DNA from: Methylobacterium sp.
Lineage (GTDB): Bacteria; Pseudomonadota; Alphaproteobacteria; Rhizobiales; Beijerinckiaceae
Direction: 5' to 3'
Assembly (NCBI GenBank): GCA_020253445.1
Contig: JADCBP010000008.1
Span: 200,119 to 264,118 of the forward strand
Length of the DNA: 64,000 bases
The notes under the pieces: model-generated
Told to the model about the DNA's origin: nothing
The model's input: the letters and a program-made list of their open reading frames with translations, nothing else
Databases searched by the model: none
Program-made: the position numbers and the translations under genes
Part shown: one piece after another, positions 26,478 to 34,705 of the stretch
How positions within the stretch are numbered: the first letter of the stretch is position 1
Layout: every line of letters begins with the position of its first letter

Positions 26478-27641
26478 TCAGGGGACGAGGGTCCAGTCGC
26501 CGTTCCTGATTTCCAGCATGCGGAAGGCGGAGAGATCGAGGCCCATATGGTCGGTCGGGCTCATGTTCACGATGCCGCCGGTGCCGATATAACCCTTGGT
26601 CTTCTCGATCTCGTCGCGCACCTTGGCCGGGTTGTCGGTCTTGGCGCGCTCCACGGCCTCCTTCCAGATCATGAAGCCGTCATAGGCATGGCCGCCGAAG
26701 GTCGAGACCGGCTGGCCCGTGCGCTTGGCGTAGTTGGTGGAATATTCCATCACGACCTTCTTCTGCGGGTCGTTGTCGGGCAACTTGTCGGCCACCAGCA
26801 GCGCGGCCGCCGGCAGGCGCACGCCTTCGGCCGCCGGGCCGGCGAGCTCGATGAACTGCTTCGAGGCCACGCCATGGCTCTGGTAGAGCGGCACGGTGAT
26901 GCCGAGCTGCCTGAAGTTGCGCGTAACGATCGCCGGGCCCTGGCCGAAGCCCGGATTGATGACCGCCTGAACGCCCGCCTTGTTCTTGATGTTGGTGAGC
27001 TGCGGGGTCATGTCGGTGTCGCGCGGGCCGTAATTCTCCTCGTGGAGGATCTCGATGCCGTGTTTGCCCGCGACCTTCACGCATTCATCGCGCATGGATT
27101 TGCCGAAGCCGTCCGTGCCCGAGATCATGCCGATCCTGGTAGTGCCGCGCTTCTTCATGTCCTCGAAGATCTTCTCGCAGGCCATGGTGTCGGTGTGCGG
27201 GGTCTTGAAGACCCATTTCTTCACCGGCTGGATGATCTGCACCGCGCCGGCGAGGCTGATGAAGGGCACCTGCGCATCCTCGAAGGCGGGGATCATCGCC
27301 ATGGTGGTGCCGGTGGTGGAGCCGCCGATCATCGCGGTCACCTTGTCTTCTTCGAGCAGGCGCGTCGCGAAGGTGCGCGCGGCATTGGCGTCGCCCGCGT
27401 CATCATAGACGATGAGGCGAACCTTGCGGCCGAGAATGCCGCCCTTCGCGTTCACATCCTCGACGACCATTTCGAGCGTGCGCTTTTCCGGGTCGCCCAG
27501 GAACGAGGCGGGACCGGTCACCGAGAGAACCGCGCCGAGCTTGATCTCGCCCTGCGCCAAAGCCGGCGTCAGGCTCGCGCCCAGGGTGAAGGCGCTCGCC
27601 AGAAGTGCTGCGCGCCGTGAAAACCCGATGGAACTGCTCAT
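26478..27641 (-). CDS. livK: Periplasmic binding protein of the phenylacetate-linked Liv transporter
   Basis: 387 residues. Signal peptide 1-30 (RRAALLASAFTLGASLTPALAQ). The mature type-1 periplasmic binding fold starts IKLGAVLSVTGPASFLGDPEKRTLEMVVEDVNAKGG, the usual Liv/amide-binding start. Homologues near paa genes are taken to bind aromatic acids; the ligand is inferred from context only. It is the first gene of an eight-gene minus-strand operon (livKHMGF, paaZ, hydratase/dehydrogenase, paaJ). Confidence 0.92.
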   Translation of the reverse strand: MSSSIGFSRRAALLASAFTLGASLTPALAQGEIKLGAVLSVTGPASFLGDPEKRTLEMVVEDVNAKGGILGRKVRLIVYDDAGDANAARTFATRLLEEDKVTAMIGGSTTGTTMAMIPAFEDAQVPFISLAGAVQIIQPVKKWVFKTPHTDTMACEKIFEDMKKRGTTRIGMISGTDGFGKSMRDECVKVAGKHGIEILHEENYGPRDTDMTPQLTNIKNKAGVQAVINPGFGQGPAIVTRNFRQLGITVPLYQSHGVASKQFIELAGPAAEGVRLPAAALLVADKLPDNDPQKKVVMEYSTNYAKRTGQPVSTFGGHAYDGFMIWKEAVERAKTDNPAKVRDEIEKTKGYIGTGGIVNMSPTDHMGLDLSAFRMLEIRNGDWTLVP

Positions 27642-27787
27642 GCTTCCTCCCTCCCATGCGCCGCGCTCTGGCGGTCGATCCGGCGTTTCCCTGGAGGCGC
27701 CGGTACTGTGCGGCGCCGTTTTTCATTTCACGCGGGTTCCGTTTGAGGAGCCCGTTGACATTGTCGCTGTCTTCTTCATTTAATTAT

Positions 27788-27799
27788 CCGACCGGTCAG
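27788..27799. promoter_or_regulatory. GACCGGTC-centred palindrome between divergent liv-paa and paaG operons
   Basis: CCGACCGGTCAG (near-perfect dyad around GACCGGTC) sits in the 267-bp gap between livK and paaG, within AT-rich DNA. On the minus strand TTGACT lies immediately before it and TAATTA just after, so it may occlude a livK promoter. Such dyads are typical of TetR-family operators, and a TetR gene ends the paaGIK group. GGGGAGGGG at about 27896-27904 is the paaG ribosome site. Confidence 0.45.
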
Positions 27800-27908
27800 T
27801 TAGTCAAGAGGGAACGCCGCGAAATCGTTGCGGTCGAAACCCATCAGGAAGCGGCCGGCGGGAAACGCGAAGTACGAACGCGACGGCACCGTTCGAGGGG
27901 AGGGGATC

Positions 27909-28721
27909 ATGGCTCTGGAAGACAGAACGGCCCAGCCGTCACCGGTTCTGGTGGAGCATCGGGGCTCGCTCACGCTCCTCACGCTTAACCGTCCGGACAA
28001 GCTGAATTCGTTCAACGAGGCGCAGCACCGCGCGCTGAAGGCGGCGGTGGATGCCGCGGCGGCCAGCGACACTTGTCGCGCGATCATCCTCACCGCCGCG
28101 GGGCGTGGCTTCTGCGCGGGGCAGGACCTGTCGGATCGCGTTCGCCCCGAGGGCGGCACCGCGCCCGATCTCGGCGAAACGCTCGAGAAATTCTACAACC
28201 CGCTGATCCGCGCGATCCGCGCGATGCCGAAGCCGGTGATCGCGGCGGTGAATGGCGTCGCGGCGGGCGCGGGCGCCAATCTCGCGCTGGCCTGCGATCT
28301 CGTGCTCGCGGGGAGAAGCGCCAGGTTCGTGCAGGCCTTCTCGAAGATCGGGCTCATCCCCGATTCGGGCGGCACCTGGATGCTCCCGCGCCTCGTGGGG
28401 GAAGCCCGGGCCAAGGCGCTGACGATGCTCGCGATTCCTGTTCCGGCCGAGGAAGCCGAGCGCATCGGCATGATCTATCGCGCCGTGAACGATGACACGC
28501 TGATGAGCGAGGCCATCGCGCTGGGCGAGGCATTGGCGAAGGCGCCGACCCGCGGGCTGGCCGAAACGAAACAGCTGTTGCAGCAGGCCTTCACGCACTC
28601 CTTCGACCAGCAGCTCGATGGTGAGCGCGATGCCCAGCGCCGGCTTGGCCGGTCGGCGGATTATGCGGAGGGCGTGCGGGCCTTCATGGAAAAGCGCGAA
28701 GCGGCCTTCCGGGGGCAATGA
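27909..28721 (+). CDS. paaG: 1,2-epoxyphenylacetyl-CoA isomerase PaaG
   Basis: 270 residues, crotonase fold. GFCAGQDLSDR at 67-77 is the PaaG-type variant of the crotonase motif, followed by NGVAAGAGANLALACDLVLA and AFSKIGLIPDSGGTWMLPRLVG. It isomerises the ring epoxide to the seven-membered oxepin-CoA. ATG at 27909 has a strong GGGGAGG-type site five to six bases upstream. First gene of paaG-paaI-paaK-tetR. Confidence 0.95.
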   Translation: MALEDRTAQPSPVLVEHRGSLTLLTLNRPDKLNSFNEAQHRALKAAVDAAAASDTCRAIILTAAGRGFCAGQDLSDRVRPEGGTAPDLGETLEKFYNPLIRAIRAMPKPVIAAVNGVAAGAGANLALACDLVLAGRSARFVQAFSKIGLIPDSGGTWMLPRLVGEARAKALTMLAIPVPAEEAERIGMIYRAVNDDTLMSEAIALGEALAKAPTRGLAETKQLLQQAFTHSFDQQLDGERDAQRRLGRSADYAEGVRAFMEKREAAFRGQ

Positions 28722-28722
28722 C

Positions 28723-29172
28723 ATGGCGAAAATGACAGCCGACGAACTGGCCCGGGCCTGCGCGAAGGCGATGTGGGATGAGGACAAGGCTTCCGCCGGC
28801 CTTGGCATGGCGATCACCGCCGTGGCGCCCGGCCAGGCGGAGATCACCATGACGATCAGCGAGGCGATGGTGAATGGCCACGGCACCTGCCATGGCGGCT
28901 ACATCTTCACGCTCGCGGATTCGGCCTTCGCCTTCGCCTGCAACAGCCGCAACCATCGGACGGTGGCGCAGCATTGCTCCGTCACCTTCCTTGCGCCGGG
29001 GCGGCTCGGTGACAAGCTGCGCGCCGTCGCCCGCGAGGCAAGCCGCACGGGCCGCTCGGGTATCTACGACATCGACATTTTCAACCAGGAAGACGTGAAG
29101 ATCGCGATCTTCCGGGGGCATTCGCGCATGGTGAAGGGCGAATTCTTCCCCGGCGTCGAGGTGGAGGGCTGA
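28723..29172 (+). CDS. paaI: Hydroxyphenylacetyl-CoA thioesterase PaaI
   Basis: 149 residues, hot-dog fold. NGHGTCHGGYIFTLADSAFAFACNS contains the catalytic Asp66 and is the PaaI signature. It hydrolyses dead-end hydroxylated phenylacetyl-CoA thioesters and so frees CoA. It begins one base after the paaG stop and ends 3 bp before paaK. Confidence 0.95.
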   Translation: MAKMTADELARACAKAMWDEDKASAGLGMAITAVAPGQAEITMTISEAMVNGHGTCHGGYIFTLADSAFAFACNSRNHRTVAQHCSVTFLAPGRLGDKLRAVAREASRTGRSGIYDIDIFNQEDVKIAIFRGHSRMVKGEFFPGVEVEG

Positions 29173-29175
29173 ACC

Positions 29176-30480
29176 ATGTTTTCGATTTCCACCTACAAGC
29201 CGCTGACCGAGCCGATCGAGCATGCCTCGCGTGATCAACTCTCGGCGCTGCAACTGAAGCGCCTGCAATGGTCACTGCGCCATGCTTACGAGAACGTGCC
29301 GGCTTATCGGGCCAGTTTTGATGCGGCGGGCGTTCACCCCGATGATTGCAAAACTCTGGCGGATCTCGCGAAATTCCCCTTCACGACCAAGGCGGACCTG
29401 AGGGATAACTACCCCTTCGGCATGTTCGCCGTGCCGCGCGAGAAGGTGAGCCGCATCCATGCCTCCTCCGGCACCACCGGCAGGCCGACCGTGGTGGGCT
29501 ATACCGCCAACGATATCCAGACCTGGGCCGATGTTGTGGCGCGCTCCCTGCGCGCCTCGGGTGTCAGGCCCGGAATGACAGTGCATGTCGCCTATGGCTA
29601 CGGGCTTTTCACCGGCGGCCTCGGCGCGCATTACGGCGCGGAGAAACTCGGCTGCACGGTGATCCCCATTTCCGGCGGCATGACCGAGCGGCAGGTGCAG
29701 CTCATCACCGATTTCCGGCCGGACGTGATCATGGTCACGCCAAGCTACATGCTGGCCATTCTCGATGAGTTCCGGAGGGTCGGGCTCGATCCGCGCGCGT
29801 CATCCCTTGAGGTCGGCGTCTTCGGCGCGGAGCCCTGGACGAATGCGATGCGGCAGGAAATCGAGGCGGCCTTCGACATGCATGCCGTGGATATCTACGG
29901 CCTTTCGGAGGTGATCGGGCCGGGGGTTGCCAATGAATGCGTGGAAACAAAGGACGGCCTCCACATCTGGGAAGATCATTTCTACCCCGAGATCATTGAT
30001 CCGGAGACCGGGGCGGTGCTGCCCGATGGCGAGCAGGGGGAGCTGGTCTTCACCGCGCTGACCAAGGAAGCGATGCCGATCATCCGCTACCGCACGCGCG
30101 ATCTCACGCGGCTGCTGCCAGGCACCGCGCGCTCCATGCGGCGGATGGAGAAGATCACGGGCCGCTCTGACGACATGATGATCGTGCGCGGCGTCAATGT
30201 GTTCCCCACGCAGATCGAGGAGATGCTTCTGGCACTCCCCGCGCTCTCCGCCCATTACCAGATCGTGCTGACGCGCGAGGGCCGCATGGACGAGATGGAG
30301 GTGAAGGTGGAGGCCCGCATCGACCATTCCGACGAAGCCAATTCCGCAGCAAAGCTCCTGGCCAAGCGGATCAAGGACAGGATCGGCATCACCGCCTGGG
30401 TGAATGTGCTGCCGCCCGACGGAATCGAGCGTTCCCAGGGCAAGGCGAAGCGCATCATCGACAAGCGGCCCAAGGTGTAG
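29176..30480 (+). CDS. paaK: Phenylacetate-CoA ligase PaaK
   Basis: 434 residues, ANL superfamily, normal length. ATP loop SSGTTGRPTVVGYT at 97-110; YGLSEVIGPGVANEC, RTRDLTRLLPG, and the C-terminal RSDDMMIVRGVNVFPTQIEE are diagnostic. It forms phenylacetyl-CoA from phenylacetate, ATP and CoA, the entry step of the pathway and the source of the PaaX effector. Confidence 0.97.
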   Translation: MFSISTYKPLTEPIEHASRDQLSALQLKRLQWSLRHAYENVPAYRASFDAAGVHPDDCKTLADLAKFPFTTKADLRDNYPFGMFAVPREKVSRIHASSGTTGRPTVVGYTANDIQTWADVVARSLRASGVRPGMTVHVAYGYGLFTGGLGAHYGAEKLGCTVIPISGGMTERQVQLITDFRPDVIMVTPSYMLAILDEFRRVGLDPRASSLEVGVFGAEPWTNAMRQEIEAAFDMHAVDIYGLSEVIGPGVANECVETKDGLHIWEDHFYPEIIDPETGAVLPDGEQGELVFTALTKEAMPIIRYRTRDLTRLLPGTARSMRRMEKITGRSDDMMIVRGVNVFPTQIEEMLLALPALSAHYQIVLTREGRMDEMEVKVEARIDHSDEANSAAKLLAKRIKDRIGITAWVNVLPPDGIERSQGKAKRIIDKRPKV

Positions 30481-30546
30481 CGAAACCAGGCGAAGCGGGA
30501 ACCGTCCCGTATCAGGAATTCGCGTCGAGAGGACAGAACCGAACCC

Positions 30547-31176
30547 ATGGCACGCCCTATCGCCGCCGATCATGAAGACAAGCGCAGCGCCATCCTCAAG
30601 GCGGCCGCAAAGCTCTTTGCGAGCCACGGTTTCGATCGGGCCTCCATGGCCGAGATCGCGCTGGCTTGCGGGGTCTCGAAGGCGCTGCTCTACCATTACT
30701 ACGCGAGCAAGGATCAGCTCCTGTTCGATATCATCCGCGCTCATCTCGATGATCTCGTGGCGGCCATCGAAGCGGTGCCGAAGACGCTGGCGCCGCGCGA
30801 GCGGCTGGCGGCGATGATCCACGCGCTGCTCGAGGAATATCGCCATGCGGATGAGGAGCACCAGATCCAGATCTCGGACCTGAAGCGCCTGCCGCCCAAG
30901 ATGAAGGCCGAGCTGGTGGAGCGCGAGCGCGTGCTGGTGCGGCAGTTCTCCGCCGCGCTGGCCGGGCTGGAGCCGATTCTCGCGGCGCGGCGCGAGCTTC
31001 TCACCCCGCTGACCATGAATCTCTTCGGCATGATGAACTGGAAATTCATGTGGTTCCGCGAGAACGGACCGGTCAGCCATGCCGCTTTTGCCGAGATGGT
31101 GATGCGCAGCATCGAGGCGGCTGCTTCGACCTTGGTGGCGGATCTGGTGCCGCGCGCATCCCTCGCGAAAAGGTGA
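30547..31176 (+). CDS. TetR-family regulator, probable PaaR
   Basis: 209 residues. N-terminal TetR HTH: KRSAILKAAAKLFASHGFDRASMAEIALACGVSKALLYHYYASKDQLL. The C-terminal ligand domain is helical with GMMNWKFMWFRENGPVS, as in TetR proteins near paa or acyl-CoA genes. It lies 66 bp after paaK, so the locus has two regulators of different families. The palindrome at 27788-27799 is a candidate operator. PaaR identity is inference from context. Confidence 0.85.
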   Translation: MARPIAADHEDKRSAILKAAAKLFASHGFDRASMAEIALACGVSKALLYHYYASKDQLLFDIIRAHLDDLVAAIEAVPKTLAPRERLAAMIHALLEEYRHADEEHQIQISDLKRLPPKMKAELVERERVLVRQFSAALAGLEPILAARRELLTPLTMNLFGMMNWKFMWFRENGPVSHAAFAEMVMRSIEAAASTLVADLVPRASLAKR

Positions 31177-31245
31177 TCTTCCGCGATGCCTGGCCGCGTT
31201 GCCAGAAACCGGAGCCTGCGGCATCGTGATCGGATGGTCGCGCGG

Positions 31246-31308
31246 AGGGGTTCGCCGAAGGGGTTCGCCGAAGGGGTTCGCCGAAGGGATTCGCCGAAGG
31301 GATTCGCC
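31246..31308 (+). repeat. Five 13-bp tandem repeats ending at a start codon
   Basis: The unit AGGGGTTCGCCGA (last copies AGGGATTCGCCGA/CC) is repeated five times, with TTCGCC at 31251, 31264, 31277, 31290 and 31303, and ends exactly at the ATG of the next gene. Each unit contains a GAAGGG Shine-Dalgarno-like core. Confidence 0.95.
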
Positions 31309-31683
31309 ATGGAGACGATGATCCGGCGTTATGCGCAGCTTTCCATCGCGCGGGGCTGTGGTTTCGGGGCGCTGGCGATCGCTACCGTGATGGTCGGTTC
31401 CGCCAGCAATCTCTCGCTCTTCTTACGGTCCGGCGGCTTTGCCACGTTGCTGATGTGCTTCATCCTGCTGATCATGGCGGCGCGCGCCGACCATGTGCCG
31501 GTGAAACGGACCGAGGTCTGGATCATGCTCCCGAAGGAGAACCGGCCGCCGGTCGAGGTCGCCGCGCCGCTGATCGCGCGAGCACGGAAGGATTATCTCC
31601 TGCGCTTCGCCTATGTCGCGGCCATCGTGGCCAGCGTCGAACTGGGGCTTGATCTTGCGCTGAGCGTCGGCCGGCTGGCCTGA
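31309..31683 (+). CDS. Small membrane protein, unknown function
   Basis: 124 residues. Three hydrophobic segments are visible: about 9-33 (LSIARGCGFGALAIATVMVGSA), 37-58 (LFLRSGGFATLLMCFILLIMAA) and 98-122 near the end. A hydrophilic loop with PKENRPPVEVAAPLIARARK lies between the second and third. ATG at 31309 is preferred because the last repeat unit gives AAGGGA seven bases upstream. No family recognised. It follows the TetR gene by 132 bp and may be a separate unit. Confidence 0.65.
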   Translation: METMIRRYAQLSIARGCGFGALAIATVMVGSASNLSLFLRSGGFATLLMCFILLIMAARADHVPVKRTEVWIMLPKENRPPVEVAAPLIARARKDYLLRFAYVAAIVASVELGLDLALSVGRLA

Positions 31684-31685
31684 GA

Positions 31686-32675
31686 TCAGATCTCCACCAC
31701 CACGCGTCCCCGTATCTGCCCGGCGAGAATCGCCTTGCCGAGTTCGGGCAGGTCATGGAGCTTCGCCGGCACGATCATGGCTTCCAGCTTGTCGAGCGGC
31801 AGTTCCTCCGCGATGCGCTTCCAGGCGATGATGCGGTTGGCATAGGGTTTCATCACGCTGTCGATGCCCAGCAGGTTCACCCCGCGCAGCAGGAAGGGGA
31901 TGACCGTCGTCGGCAGGTTCGCGCCGCCGGCAAGGCCTACGGCCGCGACGGAGCCGTTATACTTCATCTGGCTCAGAACGCGCGCCAGCATCGTGCCGCC
32001 GACATTGTCGACGCAGCCGGCCCAGGTCTCCCTGTCGAGCGGGCGCGTGGGTGCATCCGCGAGTTCGGCGCGCGGCACGATGCGGCTCGCGCCGAGGCCC
32101 TTGAGGTAATCCTCCTGCTCGGGACGGCCCGTCACCGCCGCGACCGCATAGCCGCGCTTCGCGAGAATCGCGGTCGCGACCGAGCCGACGCCGCCCGCGG
32201 CACCCGTCACCAGCACTTCGCCCTTCGCGGGCGCGAGGCCATGCGCCTCGAGCGCCATCACCGCGAGCATGGCGGTGAAGCCGGCCGTGCCGACCGCCAT
32301 GGCCTGCCGCGTGGTGAGGCCGGCGGGAAGCGGCACGAGCCAATCCGCCTTCACACGCGCCTTTTCGGCGTAACCACCCCACCAGGTCTCGCCGACGCGC
32401 CAGCCCGTGAGTACCACCTTGTCGCCGGGCTTGTAGCGGGCATCATCGGAGGCCTCGACTGTCCCGGCAAAATCAATGCCCGGCACATGCGGGTAGCTGC
32501 GCACGAGCCCTCCGCCGCCGGTGATGCAGAGGCCATCCTTGTAATTGACCGTGGAATACTCGACCCGAACGGTGACATTGCCCTCGGTCGGCAGCGCCCC
32601 GTCCTCCAGCGTGGTCACCATCGCCTTCACCTGGCCGTCGGCCAGCTTGTCCACGAGCAACGCCTGAAAACCCAT
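31686..32675 (-). CDS. acuI: Acrylyl-CoA reductase (NADPH), AcuI/YhdH type
   Basis: 329 residues, medium-chain dehydrogenase/reductase fold without structural zinc. STVNYKDGLCITGGGGLVRSYPHVPGIDFAGTV and the NADPH motif VLVTGAAGGVGSVA match the YhdH/AcuI family. AcuI reduces toxic acryloyl-CoA to propionyl-CoA. ATG at 32675 gives the family N-terminus MGFQALLVDK; a longer frame is not protein-like. Divergent from a crotonase gene, possibly sharing a short promoter region. Confidence 0.85.
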   Translation of the reverse strand: MGFQALLVDKLADGQVKAMVTTLEDGALPTEGNVTVRVEYSTVNYKDGLCITGGGGLVRSYPHVPGIDFAGTVEASDDARYKPGDKVVLTGWRVGETWWGGYAEKARVKADWLVPLPAGLTTRQAMAVGTAGFTAMLAVMALEAHGLAPAKGEVLVTGAAGGVGSVATAILAKRGYAVAAVTGRPEQEDYLKGLGASRIVPRAELADAPTRPLDRETWAGCVDNVGGTMLARVLSQMKYNGSVAAVGLAGGANLPTTVIPFLLRGVNLLGIDSVMKPYANRIIAWKRIAEELPLDKLEAMIVPAKLHDLPELGKAILAGQIRGRVVVEI

Positions 32676-32817
32676 GATGCACCACTCCCCGATGCGCGAC
32701 GATGTTGACTTCCCCGGTTTCGTCGTCGACTTCCCCAAGGGTGTTTGCGAAAAGGTAGGGTGTTCGGGGCGATCCGTCATCTGCCTCGCGCCTCAGACTT
32801 TCTGCCAGAGTTCTGCC

Positions 32818-33594
32818 ATGCCCAATCTCGACATCGAAACCCGCGGCAAGATCGCGCTTCTCACGCTGAACCGCCCGGAGCGGCGCAACGCGATCGATGA
32901 TGCGACGATCGAGGCCATCGAGCGCTTCTTCACCCGGCCTCCGGCGAGTGTGAAGGCGGTGGTTCTGCGCGCGGCCGGGCCGCATTTCTGCGCCGGGCTC
33001 GACCTGCAGGAGCATTACGATCTCAATCGCGGCCCGGTGGAATTCATGCGGATGTGCCAGAACTGGCATCGCGCCTTCGATGCGATGCAGTTCGGCTCGA
33101 TTCCCATCATCGCGGCGCTGAAGGGCGCGGTGGTGGGCGGCGGCCTCGAAATCGCTGCGGCGACGCATGTGCGGGTGGCCGAGAAATCCACCTTCTTCGC
33201 CCTGCCGGAGGGCCAGCGCGGGGTCTTCACGGGGGGTGGGGCCACGGTGCGCGTCGCGCGGATCATGACGCCCGCGCGCATGATCGACATGATGATCGCG
33301 GCGCGAACCTATGACGCGCAGCGCGGCTATGATGTCGGTCTTGCCCACGAGATCGTGGAGAACGGCGAGGGCGAGAAGCGCGCGATTGCCATCGCGGAGG
33401 CCGCGGCCGAGCATTACGACGTCACGAATTTCGCGATCCTCACCGGCATCTCGCGCATCAACGACATGTCGACGACCGATGGCCTCTTCGCGGAAAGCCT
33501 GCTCGCCGGCATGGTGATGACCAACCCGGATCTGCGCCCCAGCCTCGAGAAGTTCTTCGCCAGGAAGGCACCGAGGCTGGAGCCGAAGGGGTGA
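32818..33594 (+). CDS. Crotonase-family enoyl-CoA hydratase/isomerase
   Basis: 258 residues. FCAGLDLQEHYDL and LKGAVVGGGLEIAAATHVRVAE are the two oxyanion-hole segments. The second catalytic-type Glu is in ALPEGQRGVFTGGGA, followed by a Met-rich helix (MTPARMIDMMIAARTYD). This is a crotonase but not PaaG or PaaF; the substrate is not predictable. ATG at 32818 (MPNLDIETRGKIALLTLNRP) fits the family start. Confidence 0.85.
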   Translation: MPNLDIETRGKIALLTLNRPERRNAIDDATIEAIERFFTRPPASVKAVVLRAAGPHFCAGLDLQEHYDLNRGPVEFMRMCQNWHRAFDAMQFGSIPIIAALKGAVVGGGLEIAAATHVRVAEKSTFFALPEGQRGVFTGGGATVRVARIMTPARMIDMMIAARTYDAQRGYDVGLAHEIVENGEGEKRAIAIAEAAAEHYDVTNFAILTGISRINDMSTTDGLFAESLLAGMVMTNPDLRPSLEKFFARKAPRLEPKG

Positions 33595-33654
33595 GAAAGC
33601 TGCGCCTTTCCCCTTGCCTTGGCGCGTTGCCGCGATTACCTCTCTGGTCGCCTC

Positions 33655-33728
33655 GCGGGCGTTGTGTAATGGTAAGACCCTAGCCTTCCAAGCTAGAGAC
33701 ACGGGTTCGATTCCCGTCGCCCGCTCCA
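33655..33728 (+). tRNA. tRNA-Gly (anticodon UCC)
   Basis: Acceptor GCGGGCG pairs with CGCCCGC before T-CCA (CCA encoded). The anticodon stem CTAGC/GCTAG encloses CTTCCAA, giving UCC. The T arm carries GGTTCGATTCC. Length 74 with CCA. Confidence 0.95.
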
Positions 33729-33896
33729 GAAACCCTCGCGGCCCGATCGAAGCCGGTCCGCAAAGTCCTGTTCATGATCTCCCGTATCGAGCGCATCGAG
33801 CGGTCGCGTTCGATGCGCGTGTCGGGGCCTTCTCTCCCGGGCAGAGGCTTTCGCCACTTCCTGGATGTCATCGGCGGGATGTCGTCCTGGGGGCGG

Positions 33897-34649
33897 TCAG
33901 ATCGTCCGGCCGCCATCGACCTCGAGGACAACGCCCGTGACGAATTCGGCTTCATCCGAGGCGAGATAGAGGCAGGCATTGGCGATGTCAGCCGGGGTGG
34001 AGAAGCGCCCGAGCGGGATGGTTCCGAGGAATTTCGCCCGGTTCTCCGGCGTATCCGGCATGCCCATGAATTGTTCGAGCAGGCCCGTCGCGCCGATCAC
34101 CGGGGCGACACAGTTCACGCGGATCCTGTCCGGCGCGAGTTCCACCGCCATCGAGCGCGAGAGCAGGTTCACCGCGCCCTTGGTGGAATTGTACCAGGTG
34201 AGGCCGGGGCGCGGACGGATGCCGGCGGTGGAGCCGATATTGAGGATCACCCCGCCGCCTTTCGCGCGGTAATGCGGGATGATCGCGCGCGACATGTGGA
34301 AGATCGCCTTCACATTGATGGCGTAGACGCGGTCAAACTCCTCCTCCGTCACCTCCAGCATCGGCTTGTTCCTGTGGCTCCAGCCGGCATTGTTCACCAC
34401 GATGTCGACGCGCCCGCCGCCGAATTCCGCCGTGGCCTTCACGGCCAACTCGGTTTCCGCCATCAAGGTCAGGTCGGCCTTCACGGCGATGGCCGAGGCG
34501 CCGATTTCCGAGGCGACGCGCCTTGCGCCCTCGAGGTTGATATCGACCACCCCAACCCTCGCGCCCTCGCGGGCGAAGGTCTTCGCGATGCCTTCGCCGA
34601 ATCCCGAACCCGCGCCGGTGATCAGGGCGGTCTTGCCTTGGAGACGCAT
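33897..34649 (-). CDS. Short-chain dehydrogenase/reductase
   Basis: 250 residues, classical SDR. Coenzyme motif TGAGSGFG at 11-18, NNAG at 86-89 and catalytic Ser140, Tyr153 and Lys157 (YNSTKG). Asp36 after the second strand (VGVVDIN) favours NAD. In this setting, downstream of an aldehyde dehydrogenase and beside sugar-acid genes, a 2-keto-3-deoxy-sugar-acid or polyol dehydrogenase role is plausible but unproven. ATG at 34649 has AAGGAG seven bases upstream. Confidence 0.88.
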   Translation of the reverse strand: MRLQGKTALITGAGSGFGEGIAKTFAREGARVGVVDINLEGARRVASEIGASAIAVKADLTLMAETELAVKATAEFGGGRVDIVVNNAGWSHRNKPMLEVTEEEFDRVYAINVKAIFHMSRAIIPHYRAKGGGVILNIGSTAGIRPRPGLTWYNSTKGAVNLLSRSMAVELAPDRIRVNCVAPVIGATGLLEQFMGMPDTPENRAKFLGTIPLGRFSTPADIANACLYLASDEAEFVTGVVLEVDGGRTI

Positions 34650-34705
34650 GGTCAACTCCTTGAATTCCTGAGAGAGAAGGCGGAGACGGACTCCGCCTCG
34701 CGGGG

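Noticed and set aside
26037..27620. 527-codon open frame antisense to livH/livK
   Set aside because: No recognisable fold and a composition typical of antisense frames; livK on the other strand is complete with a signal peptide.
31246..31308. Possible CRISPR array (regular short repeats)
   Set aside because: Repeats are 13 bp head-to-tail without spacers and no cas genes are present; the same applies to the arrays at 36.35 and 53.3 kb.
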